This document shows, piece by piece, positions 1 to 5,622 of a stretch of DNA of 5,952 nt. Each line of letters begins with the position of its first letter. Position 1 is the stretch's first letter. The translations under genes were made by a program, and so were the position numbers. The stretch is from the NCBI GenBank assembly GCA_031279155.1, contig JAITJB010000280.1, positions 1 to 5,952 on the forward strand. Direction: 5' to 3'. Source of the DNA: Deltaproteobacteria bacterium. Lineage in GTDB: Bacteria; Desulfobacterota; Desulfarculia; Adiutricales; Adiutricaceae. The notes under the pieces are model-generated. The model worked only from the letters and a program-made list of their open reading frames with translations. It made no database searches and had not been told where the DNA came from.

Positions 1-1
1 T

Positions 2-1930
2 CTCGTTCGAGAATACGACGTCATCGTCTCCGCCCCTACCGGTAGCGGCAAGACCTGGATTGCCAAGGAAGCCATTAGTCACGAGCTCGAGCTCCAGCAC
101 CGCACATGGTACGCCTCCCCGCTAAAAGCCCTTTCTAACTCCAAATACCTGGAATTTGGTCGCGAGTTTGGATCCATAAACGTCGGGCTTTTGACCGGCG
201 ATCATAAGATCAACTCCCGAGCCCCTGTTCTCGTGGGCACAGCTGAGATCCTGCGAAACCACCTCTACGACTCCATGACCGGCTACAATAGCTTAGAAGT
301 GGACTTAGTGGTCTTAGACGAGGCCCACTATTTGGGGGACCACGACCGGGGGATGGTCTGGGAAGAGATCCTCATCTACATGCCGGCTAGAGTTAGGTTT
401 TTGTTGCTATCAGCTACCATCGATAACGCCAATGAACTGGCCCTCTGGATGGAGCACAATCGCCAGCGTAAAGTCCGCGTCGTCCGTGGGGGCAACCGGC
501 CCGTCCCCTTGGTGCCGCTCTATTACACCTTAGGCCGCCTGGAAATGCTCTCAAAAGCCGTAAGCCAATCCCATAAGAGCGTTAAGAAACCCTATAATAA
601 ATATCGCCGCTCGCCTCACCAAGAGCTTATTTCCCCGGTTTCCCTCTACCCAATATTGGCCGAATTAAACCTCTTACCGGCTATTTTTTTTCTGAAAAGT
701 CGGACGGCCTGCGATCAGGCCATGAAAATGGCTAAAAACTTGTCACAGGAAAATCCCCAAAGGGCCAACCAGAGGCTGGAGTTTATCGAGGAATATACCG
801 TAGATAAGCCTTATCTTAAAACTTACAGCGTTCTTAGTATTTTGATTTCCAAGGGCATAGCCTCCCACCACGCTGGCCATTTACCGCAGTATAAGATGCT
901 GGTCGAAGAACTTATGACTCGAAATTTATTGTCGGCCATCTTCTCAACCAGTACAGTTGCCGCCGGAGTAAACTTTCCAGCCCGCACGGTAGTTATCCCC
1001 CAAAGCGACCGCTTCGATGGCTCTTCTTTTGTCCACCTTTCGGCTACCGAGCTCGCCCAGATGACCGGACGAGCCGGCCGCAGAAGCCTTGATAAAATAG
1101 GCTTTGCCGTGATTTTAGAAGGTCCCTTTCAGGACCTAAAACTTATGGACGGCCTCTTTAATTCCCCGCCAGATCCGGTTAAAAGCGTCTTAAACGTAAA
1201 TTTTTCGATGACCTTAAATCTTCTTAAAACCTACGAGGTCAATCAAATCGGCGAACTACTTTCGCGCTCTCTATCGGCTTGGCAATCGGTCACCAGGCAC
1301 ACTGGAGCTAACCTAAGTAAAGCCGCCAAGCAGAAATACACAGAATTTCTACACCAGGTTAACTGCTTAAGGGAAATAGGCTTAGTCTCCCCTGAAGGGC
1401 ACTTAACCCAAGAGGGCTTAGTGGCCTCAATGCTTAGGATCGATAACCCGCTTATCCTGTACCAAGCCCTCCAGGCTAAGGCCTTACCCTTAAAACCGGC
1501 TAACCTGGCCGGTATCGTTGCGGCCTTTGCCTCCCCGGTCTACTCTTTTAGCGGGCAAAATAGTGTCGATTCGCCGCAATTTAGTCAGAGACGAATCGAG
1601 CATATGTATAGAGAATTTCGATCCGAGTTTATCATGGTCATGCAAAAAATTAAGCCCATCATTAGAATGCTTAACAAATGGGGTTACGAGCCCCCGGCAG
1701 TCTTTGACTTCCAAAGGGCCTTAGCCGTCTATGAGCTGGCCTCAAATAACTCATTTGCCACAGCTTCCAAAATGATCAGCCCCTATCCTGGCGATCTGGT
1801 CCGCCTGGCCCTCTTAACCGCCGAACACTTAAACCAATTGACGGAAATTAACGATAGCCCTTATCTGGCCGATCTGACTAAAGCCGCCCAGGCCGCTAGA
1901 TGGCGTCTGATGGTCCCGCCAATAGTCTAA
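2..1930 (+). CDS. Ski2-like DEAD/DEAH-box helicase (5' partial)
   Basis: This is the C-terminal 642 residues of a superfamily 2 helicase; the frame is open from the first complete codon at position 2, so the true start lies upstream. Motifs in order (fragment numbering): Walker A APTGSGKT at 11-18, motif Ia SPLKALSN near 40-47, TAEILRN (Ib-like), DEAH at 106-109 (nt 317-328), SAT at 137-139, HHAG at 289-292, motif V STVAAGVNFPAR at 317-328 and motif VI QMTGRAGRR at 353-361. HHAG together with the GVNFPA and QMTGRAGR forms is characteristic of the Ski2/Mtr4/Hel308 group, ATP-driven 3'-5' RNA or DNA unwinding enzymes. The C-terminus has a GDLVRL segment (597-602) in a helical context resembling a DSHCT-type end. 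A basic linker rich in Lys/Arg/Tyr (about residues 187-205) separates the first RecA domain from the second. The substrate cannot be told from sequence; RNA is the commonest for the group. Only the extreme N-terminus is missing. It converges with the chemoreceptor gene. Confidence 0.93.
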   Translation, partial: LVREYDVIVSAPTGSGKTWIAKEAISHELELQHRTWYASPLKALSNSKYLEFGREFGSINVGLLTGDHKINSRAPVLVGTAEILRNHLYDSMTGYNSLEVDLVVLDEAHYLGDHDRGMVWEEILIYMPARVRFLLLSATIDNANELALWMEHNRQRKVRVVRGGNRPVPLVPLYYTLGRLEMLSKAVSQSHKSVKKPYNKYRRSPHQELISPVSLYPILAELNLLPAIFFLKSRTACDQAMKMAKNLSQENPQRANQRLEFIEEYTVDKPYLKTYSVLSILISKGIASHHAGHLPQYKMLVEELMTRNLLSAIFSTSTVAAGVNFPARTVVIPQSDRFDGSSFVHLSATELAQMTGRAGRRSLDKIGFAVILEGPFQDLKLMDGLFNSPPDPVKSVLNVNFSMTLNLLKTYEVNQIGELLSRSLSAWQSVTRHTGANLSKAAKQKYTEFLHQVNCLREIGLVSPEGHLTQEGLVASMLRIDNPLILYQALQAKALPLKPANLAGIVAAFASPVYSFSGQNSVDSPQFSQRRIEHMYREFRSEFIMVMQKIKPIIRMLNKWGYEPPAVFDFQRALAVYELASNNSFATASKMISPYPGDLVRLALLTAEHLNQLTEINDSPYLADLTKAAQAARWRLMVPPIV

Positions 1931-1933
1931 AAG

Positions 1934-1980
1934 ACAAAAAAAGACCGGCTTGCCCCAAAAATAAAGGTAAAGCCGGTCTT
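1934..1980 (-). terminator. Intrinsic terminator of the chemoreceptor gene
   Basis: A perfect 11-bp inverted repeat (AAGACCGGCTT at 1941-1951 and AAGCCGGTCTT at 1970-1980) encloses an 18-nt loop. On the minus strand the stem runs into seven consecutive Ts (A-run 1936-1942 on the plus strand), the classic Rho-independent form, and it lies 19 bp past the chemoreceptor stop codon. On the plus strand the stem is followed by AAAGGG without a T-run, so it should end helicase transcripts poorly, although the hairpin could still protect the helicase mRNA 3' end. Confidence 0.85.
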
Positions 1981-1998
1981 AAAGGGTTAGCGGCTAAA

Positions 1999-3795
1999 TC
2001 AGCCGGTAATAAGCTTCGTGAGGAGTTGAATCTGATCGGCAAGCCTTCCGGCCTCTGAGGAAAGAGTTGAGGCCGCGCTGGCCGTTTCCTCACTGATAGC
2101 CGCGTTAGACTGAGTGACTTGATCCATCTCGCCGATGGCTATGTTTATCTGACTGATACCTACCGACTGCTCGCGGGAAGCTCCGGCCACCTCGCCGATA
2201 ATGGAGGAGACTTTTTTGACGTCTTCAACCAAGGCCACAAAAGTATCGGAGGTGTTTTTAACTAGTCCCGAACCAGCGCTGATGTTATCTATGGTTTTGG
2301 CAATCAGCTCAGCCGTGTTCTTAGCCGCGTCGGCCGAACGAATGGCTAGATTTCTGACCTCATCGGCCACCACGGCAAAGCCGGCCCCAGCCTCGCCAGC
2401 CCTGGCCGCCTCAACGGCGGCGTTTAAGGCTAATAAATTGGTCTGAAAGGCAATTTCATCGATAGTCTTGATAATTTTTCCGATCTCATTACCAGAGGTG
2501 GCAATCTCGGCCATGGCATCCATGACCTTTTCCATGGAATGCTCGGAATTTTCCACCGAAGCCGTAGCCGACTCAATTAAATTTTGAGCCATGGTGGAAT
2601 TGTCGGAATTGCTCTTGGTCATTGAGGACAGTTCCTCAATGCTGGCGCTAGTCTCCTCTAAGGCCGCAGCATTTCGGGAGTTACCTTCGGCTACTTGATG
2701 AGAAGCCGTGGATAACTCATGGGCCGTGCGGTCGACCTGGCGAGCCCCATCGCCCAACTCATTGGATATCCCGGCTAAGGGGCCTACAATGCTCTTAACC
2801 AAAATAATTGAGAGAACTATGGCTAGAAGTATCGCCGTCCCCATGCCCAAGGTGATGGCCGTCCAGCCCTTATTAACCGAGCCGTCAGTGGTCTTAACGA
2901 AGTCGTAGGTAAGCTGACTGAAGGACTGAGTCAAGTTACTCATGGCCTCCATGGCTTGGTTACGGGCCTTAACCCTCTCGACGTTATTGGTCATGTAGTG
3001 GGAAAAGGAGTTGGTAATGGCGGAAATGTTTTCGTGGCAGACCTTCAGCGATGAGATGACAATAGCAAGTAAATCTTGGTTTTCTTTGGTCCTAGATGTT
3101 TCTCTCAGAGTCGTGGCTTCGCTCAAAAGTTCGTCTACAATTTTAAGAGTTTCTTCTAATAGTTTCATGTCTTTAGTGTAAAGCCCAACTAAGAGATCGG
3201 AATAAAACAGATTGCCCTTGCGGGTCAAATCCGCCGCCTTCAGGACTCTATCGTAATGGGTCTCCAACACGCTGGGAACGAAGCCTGAGTCAATAGAGTT
3301 GCTCAACCGCTCGCTAACGGTCGCGTAGTATTTGCTCATGGCCACAGAAAAATCCTGAAAACCCTGCTTGGCTTTCTGCCAAGCCGCTTGGTCATCTTGG
3401 ATCAAACCGGGTAATTGACTGGAAACCTGCTGAAAAGTTGCATAGTTTTTGGAAAAAGTAGTATAATAGTCACCAAGAGTAGGATTAAAAACCGATAACT
3501 CCTCAATTGCAGGCCGCAAGGTTGTTAACTCGCTGTTATTATGATTTCGGATTTCCAAGACCCTTTTCCAGTCATCAGGGAGACCGGTGGAATTGAAGTT
3601 GAGCACCAGCAACCCCTCATAAGCCAGGGAGTATTTTAGGTCAGCGGTCAAGTCATTATTTGGCATAATAATATGGTTAAGCTCATTAGTACCGGTTCGT
3701 ATATCCATAAGCTCGACAGCAACGATTACACCAATTACAAAGAAAATTAAACAGATACTCGCAAAACCTAAACCTATTTTAGTTTTAAGACTCAT
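1999..3795 (-). CDS. Methyl-accepting chemotaxis protein (transmembrane chemoreceptor)
   Basis: A 598-residue inner-membrane chemoreceptor that would signal through CheW/CheA. Transmembrane helix 1 is at about residues 7-28, a predicted periplasmic helical sensor spans about 29-310, and transmembrane helix 2 is at about 312-334. The sensor, about 280 residues, is roughly twice a standard four-helix bundle and could be an HBM-type double bundle; that is inference. After KSIVGPL the chain passes within some 35 residues into the signalling coiled coil, with no recognisable second HAMP helix (no DEIG-like turn). The hairpin tip is near-canonical (IAFQTNLLALNAAVEAARAG, 448-467, then GFAVVADEVRNLA to 484). 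Likely methylation sites are E380/E381 (in AAALEETSAS) and E569/E570 (in AAISEETASA). The C-terminus LLTKLITG lacks a CheR-binding pentapeptide. The ATG at 3795 was chosen because GGAGT lies 8 nt upstream and TM1 starts immediately; a TTG at 3894 would add 33 residues without an RBS rationale. No other chemotaxis gene is adjacent. Confidence 0.95.
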   Translation of the reverse strand: MSLKTKIGLGFASICLIFFVIGVIVAVELMDIRTGTNELNHIIMPNNDLTADLKYSLAYEGLLVLNFNSTGLPDDWKRVLEIRNHNNSELTTLRPAIEELSVFNPTLGDYYTTFSKNYATFQQVSSQLPGLIQDDQAAWQKAKQGFQDFSVAMSKYYATVSERLSNSIDSGFVPSVLETHYDRVLKAADLTRKGNLFYSDLLVGLYTKDMKLLEETLKIVDELLSEATTLRETSRTKENQDLLAIVISSLKVCHENISAITNSFSHYMTNNVERVKARNQAMEAMSNLTQSFSQLTYDFVKTTDGSVNKGWTAITLGMGTAILLAIVLSIILVKSIVGPLAGISNELGDGARQVDRTAHELSTASHQVAEGNSRNAAALEETSASIEELSSMTKSNSDNSTMAQNLIESATASVENSEHSMEKVMDAMAEIATSGNEIGKIIKTIDEIAFQTNLLALNAAVEAARAGEAGAGFAVVADEVRNLAIRSADAAKNTAELIAKTIDNISAGSGLVKNTSDTFVALVEDVKKVSSIIGEVAGASREQSVGISQINIAIGEMDQVTQSNAAISEETASAASTLSSEAGRLADQIQLLTKLITG

Positions 3796-3803
3796 GATAA
3801 GAC

Positions 3804-3808
3804 ACTCC
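3804..3808 (-). promoter_or_regulatory. Ribosome binding site of the chemoreceptor gene
   Basis: GGAGT on the minus strand sits 8 nt before the ATG at 3795. It decides the start in favour of the 598-residue form over the upstream TTG at 3894, and it makes the first residues MSLKTKIGLGF, a typical short positively charged lead into the first membrane helix. Confidence 0.75.
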
Positions 3809-3851
3809 AATCGCGCATTTATATGGCATAAAGACCAATAATAGCTAATAT

Positions 3852-3880
3852 ATAATATACTCTTGAAGCTAAACAGCCAG
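3852..3880 (-). promoter_or_regulatory. Possible sigma-70-type promoter of the chemoreceptor gene
   Basis: On the minus strand TATTAT (3852-3857, five of six to the -10 consensus) is preceded by CTGGCT (3875-3880, three of six to the -35 consensus) at a 17-bp spacing. This predicts a leader of about 50 nt. The surrounding TATAATATA-rich stretch offers alternative -10 registers, so the exact placement is uncertain. I saw no sigma-28 or sigma-54 consensus, which might have been expected for a motility regulon. Confidence 0.3.
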
Positions 3881-4061
3881 AGACGAAGGCCCAAGGCCAG
3901 GGTGGGCTTTAGTCGATAGTCTAAGGTGAAGCTTTCGCTTTCAAGAGCCTAGCGAGACTATTTAAGGCCAAAAATGTGGTTGCGATAGCTCTGGGACCTC
4001 CCCTCCCCTGAAGGCCATATCGAAACCCAAAATTCTAGTTTTTAACTTGTCAATTAAAGGC

Positions 4062-4073
4062 AAGCTATAGCTT
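4062..4073. repeat. 12-bp perfect palindrome
   Basis: AAGCTATAGCTT is a perfect 12-bp palindrome, a form typical of a dimeric-repressor half-site pair without a gap. The symmetry does not extend further outward and no promoter is clearly next to it, so function is unknown. Confidence 0.4.
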
Positions 4074-4209
4074 ACAGGCTATAGGCCAGGGTCTTTAAAT
4101 TTAGAAGGACTTTGATTATTCAGACTGGAAAAGGGAAAAGAAGAGGAATTTTCGGCTCTCGTTAAGTCACAAATCTGGCAGTTTAATTATTCCACAGCCT
4201 CTTTGCCGG

Positions 4210-4233
4210 TCCAAAAAACCTTGCTTTTTTGGA
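4210..4233. repeat. Perfect 9-bp inverted repeat with 6-nt loop
   Basis: TCCAAAAAA (4210-4218) and TTTTTTGGA (4225-4233) pair perfectly around CCTTGC. The stem is A/T-dominated and is not followed by a separate T-run, and no gene ends just before it. It resembles a weak terminator or a small-RNA 3' end more than a strong intrinsic terminator. Confidence 0.45.
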
Positions 4234-4386
4234 AGCTACACAAGCCTATATTAACACACTTTAGCCCTTGGAAGAAAGAAAAAATTTAATCCACGCGAAC
4301 CTATTTGCGGTCAAACAATCCAAGTATTTATTACCTGGTGAATCCTAATAGTTAAACAGATACTGGTTCTTGAAGAATTTTTTATT

Positions 4387-4423
4387 ATTGGTATTTAAGT
4401 AGAATTTTTTTTGTTATACCAAT
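4387..4423. repeat. 8-bp inverted repeat around a 21-nt AT-rich loop
   Basis: ATTGGTAT (4387-4394) and ATACCAAT (4416-4423) are exact reverse complements separated by 21 nt that include a run of eight Ts. The long loop makes a stable RNA hairpin doubtful; paired protein-binding half-sites two helical turns or more apart are an alternative. Confidence 0.35.
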
Positions 4424-4525
4424 TATTAGTTGGCGCTTGAAATTTAATTCGCAACTTTATCATTACAGCTAAATATGTAAATTTTCTGATAAATTCCCCT
4501 AAGGTCTGATCTAACTTGACAAAAA

Positions 4526-4547
4526 ATTCTTTACACATTCTTTACAC
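4526..4547. repeat. Perfect tandem duplication of an 11-bp unit
   Basis: ATTCTTTACAC occurs twice head to tail (4526-4536, 4537-4547). The 11-bp period is close to one DNA helical turn, which would place both copies on the same face. A perfect -35-like TTGACA (4516-4521) lies just upstream, but no good -10 hexamer follows at 16-18 bp, so I do not call a promoter here. Confidence 0.6.
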
Positions 4548-4869
4548 TTGCGGCTAGAGGAAAAAAATTCTTTGTCTGAAATTTTTTGACGCCTTTCGTA
4601 ATTTACTAAATTTCTTACTTCGTTACAAGGACATTTTTTGGTTTTGGCTTTTTCACTAGTTTTAACAGCTCTCCTAGGCAGATTTTAAGTAAACATGAAT
4701 TTTCTCTGGACTTAAACCAATAAACCCTCCGATTATCCTGCCGTATAAGCAACATCAAAAATATTACTAATATTACTTCCTAGTTACCTTTGATTTAGCC
4801 GGGGTTTGAAGGCTAATAGTATTAACCCAACTTGTCATTTATTTTGGGCTTTCTGAAGTAAGCTGAGCC

Positions 4870-4915
4870 AATAGCCAACAGCGCTAGTCAACACCGCTAG
4901 TCAACACCGCTAATC
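4870..4915. repeat. 13-bp tandem repeat, about 3.5 copies
   Basis: The unit GCTAGTCAACACC is perfect at 4883-4895 and 4896-4908. It is preceded by a degenerate copy at 4870-4882 (9 of 13 identical) and followed by a partial copy at 4909-4915 (6 of 7 identical). It lies about 100-150 bp upstream of the extended -10 promoter of the GrpE-like/Hsp70 operon, a position compatible with activator or repressor binding. It has no spacers and is not a CRISPR array. Confidence 0.75.
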
Positions 4916-4931
4916 CTCTCGCCCATCCAAA

Positions 4932-4972
4932 ATAGCCACATATTTATGACCACCCCAAGTAGCCATATATTT
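4932..4972. repeat. Pair of imperfect 14-bp direct repeats
   Basis: ATAGCCACATATTT (4932-4945) and GTAGCCATATATTT (4959-4972) match at 12 of 14 positions with a start-to-start distance of 27 bp. They sit between the 13-bp tandem repeat and the promoter at 5017-5025, and so may be part of the same regulatory block. Confidence 0.5.
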
Positions 4973-5016
4973 TTTTGGACTTTCCTTTGGGCGAAAATTA
5001 AAAATCTCTGAGGCTA

Positions 5017-5025
5017 TGGTATAAT
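5017..5025 (+). promoter_or_regulatory. Extended -10 promoter of the GrpE-like/Hsp70 operon
   Basis: TGGTATAAT contains a perfect TATAAT (5020-5025) with the TGn extension (5017-5019). No good -35 hexamer occurs at normal spacing (ATTAAA at 4997-5002), consistent with an extended -10 promoter that may depend on an activator. Transcription would begin near 5032, giving a leader of about 140 nt before the ATG at 5173. I found no CIRCE element and no sigma-32-type promoter, so classic heat-shock control is not evident. Confidence 0.65.
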
Positions 5026-5041
5026 GAGTCACTCTAGCTTT

Positions 5042-5051
5042 AAGGCGCCTT
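5042..5051. promoter_or_regulatory. 10-bp perfect palindrome just after the predicted start site
   Basis: AAGGCGCCTT is a perfect palindrome about 10 bp downstream of the predicted transcription start, a typical position for an operator that blocks promoter clearance. Symmetry stops at the flanking bases. The regulator is unknown and a chance palindrome is possible. Confidence 0.35.
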
Positions 5052-5082
5052 GACCGTTTTTGTTGGTTACGACCTAGACAGT

Positions 5083-5104
5083 GCTCAGCAATAAAAACCT
5101 GAGC
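5083..5104 (+). promoter_or_regulatory. Leader hairpin candidate
   Basis: GCTCAG (5083-5088) pairs with CTGAGC (5099-5104) around a 10-nt A-rich loop, and one further G-C pair is possible beyond a T-T mismatch. A second small hairpin, AGCC/GGCT with a 4-nt loop, is at 5113-5124. Neither is followed by a T-run, so they are not intrinsic terminators. They might structure the leader mRNA, but no riboswitch class is recognised. Confidence 0.35.
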
Positions 5105-5172
5105 TCCTTTAAAGCCAATGGGCTAACAGACCACTAGACAGGCTTAACTTACCAGATTATTGGGACGACACT

Positions 5173-5622
5173 ATGCCCGACAACCAAATCGATCAACTAA
5201 ATGATGAGGAGATGCTCAAAAATCTCGTCGATTTTGCCGTCGAATTCTGGCGCTTTAACCGGATGTTTGCCAATATTTTAGACACATTAGATGTCGGGAG
5301 CCAAAAAAAATATATAAACAAATACTACTGGTTTTGGAAAAAGTTTGAGCACTTATTAGCCACAGCCGATATATCGCTCATCAATGTCGAAAAAGAACCC
5401 TACGATCCCGGTATGGCCGCAACTCCCATTAACTTAGATGAATTTGAGCCTGGTGAGCCTTTGGTGGTGGAAAAGATGATTGAGCCGGTGATCATGAGAA
5501 AGAACGCCCTTATCAAGACCGGCACGGTCATCTTGATGCGAGCCCAACCTGATGGCCCAGATGGCTCAGATAGCTTAGATAGCCCAGATAGCTTAGATCT
5601 TTCGGAGAATGGCCAAAAATGA
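5173..5622 (+). CDS. Short GrpE-like nucleotide exchange factor
   Basis: A 149-residue acidic, cytoplasmic protein. Residues 11-66 are predicted helical (aromatic-rich, with FWRFNRMF and YYWFWKKFEHLL); residues 67-124 resemble the GrpE C-terminal beta domain: an ISLI strand, a YDPGMA segment (77-82) where GrpE has FDP-x-x-H, then PINLDEFEPGEPLVVEKMIE and a final strand ending TGTVILMRA. GrpE beta domains insert into the Hsp70 ATPase cleft to release ADP. The protein is shorter than typical GrpE (E. coli about 197 residues), mainly in the long dimerising helix. The tail from residue 127 is a D-x-x repeat. The start ATG has a weak GGGA 7 nt upstream. Its stop overlaps the Hsp70 start (ATGA), implying translational coupling and a partnership. 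The assignment rests on pattern and context, not on an alignment; an unrelated Hsp70-associated protein is the alternative. Confidence 0.7.
   Translation: MPDNQIDQLNDEEMLKNLVDFAVEFWRFNRMFANILDTLDVGSQKKYINKYYWFWKKFEHLLATADISLINVEKEPYDPGMAATPINLDEFEPGEPLVVEKMIEPVIMRKNALIKTGTVILMRAQPDGPDGSDSLDSPDSLDLSENGQK
5551..5595 (+). repeat. In-frame 9-bp minisatellite, five copies
   Basis: Five consecutive 9-bp units of the form GAT-RGC-YYA or GATGGCYCA (GATGGCCCA, GATGGCTCA, GATAGCTTA, GATAGCCCA, GATAGCTTA) encode the tripeptides DGP DGS DSL DSP DSL in the tail of the GrpE-like protein; a further GATCTT begins a decayed sixth. Since 9 is a multiple of three, gain or loss of units would change tail length without shifting the frame or breaking the coupling to the next gene. 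Confidence 0.85.

Larger units (their letters stand above)
3896..5016. other. Long AT-rich non-coding spacer
   Basis: I find no supportable protein gene, tRNA or rRNA segment here on either strand: stop codons are frequent in all frames and no stretch reads like a known protein family. Composition is markedly more AT-rich than the flanking genes, with many A and T runs. It holds scattered small inverted repeats (4062-4073, 4210-4233, 4387-4423), an 11-bp tandem duplication (4526-4547) and two repeat groups near its right end (4870-4915, 4932-4972). It could be decayed sequence, a host of unrecognised small RNAs, or extended regulatory DNA for the operon starting near 5032. Confidence 0.6.

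Noticed and set aside
1490..1724. Short open frames on both strands inside the helicase gene
   Set aside because: They lie in the conserved helicase coding region, carry no recognisable motif and lack convincing ribosome sites.
2201..2908. Plus-strand open frames opposite the chemoreceptor
   Set aside because: They are antisense to the highly conserved signalling domain; the Ala/Ser-rich translation is what an antisense reading of that domain produces.
3796..3894. Upstream TTG start that would add 33 residues to the chemoreceptor
   Set aside because: The ATG at 3795 has a good GGAGT ribosome site and leads directly into the first membrane helix; the extension would cross the likely promoter region and has no matching ribosome site.
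4049..4054. Minus-strand TTGACA as a -35 for the chemoreceptor
   Set aside because: No acceptable -10 lies 16-18 bp downstream; the nearest TAGAAT is only 11 bp away, and the site is about 250 bp from the start codon.
4102..4164. Tiny open frame starting at TTG 4111 after AGAAGGA
   Set aside because: Only 17 codons, the ribosome site is too close (2 nt) to the TTG, and there is nothing else to support expression.
4870..4972. Possible CRISPR array
   Set aside because: Repeat units are only 13-14 bp and the main set is head to tail without spacers.
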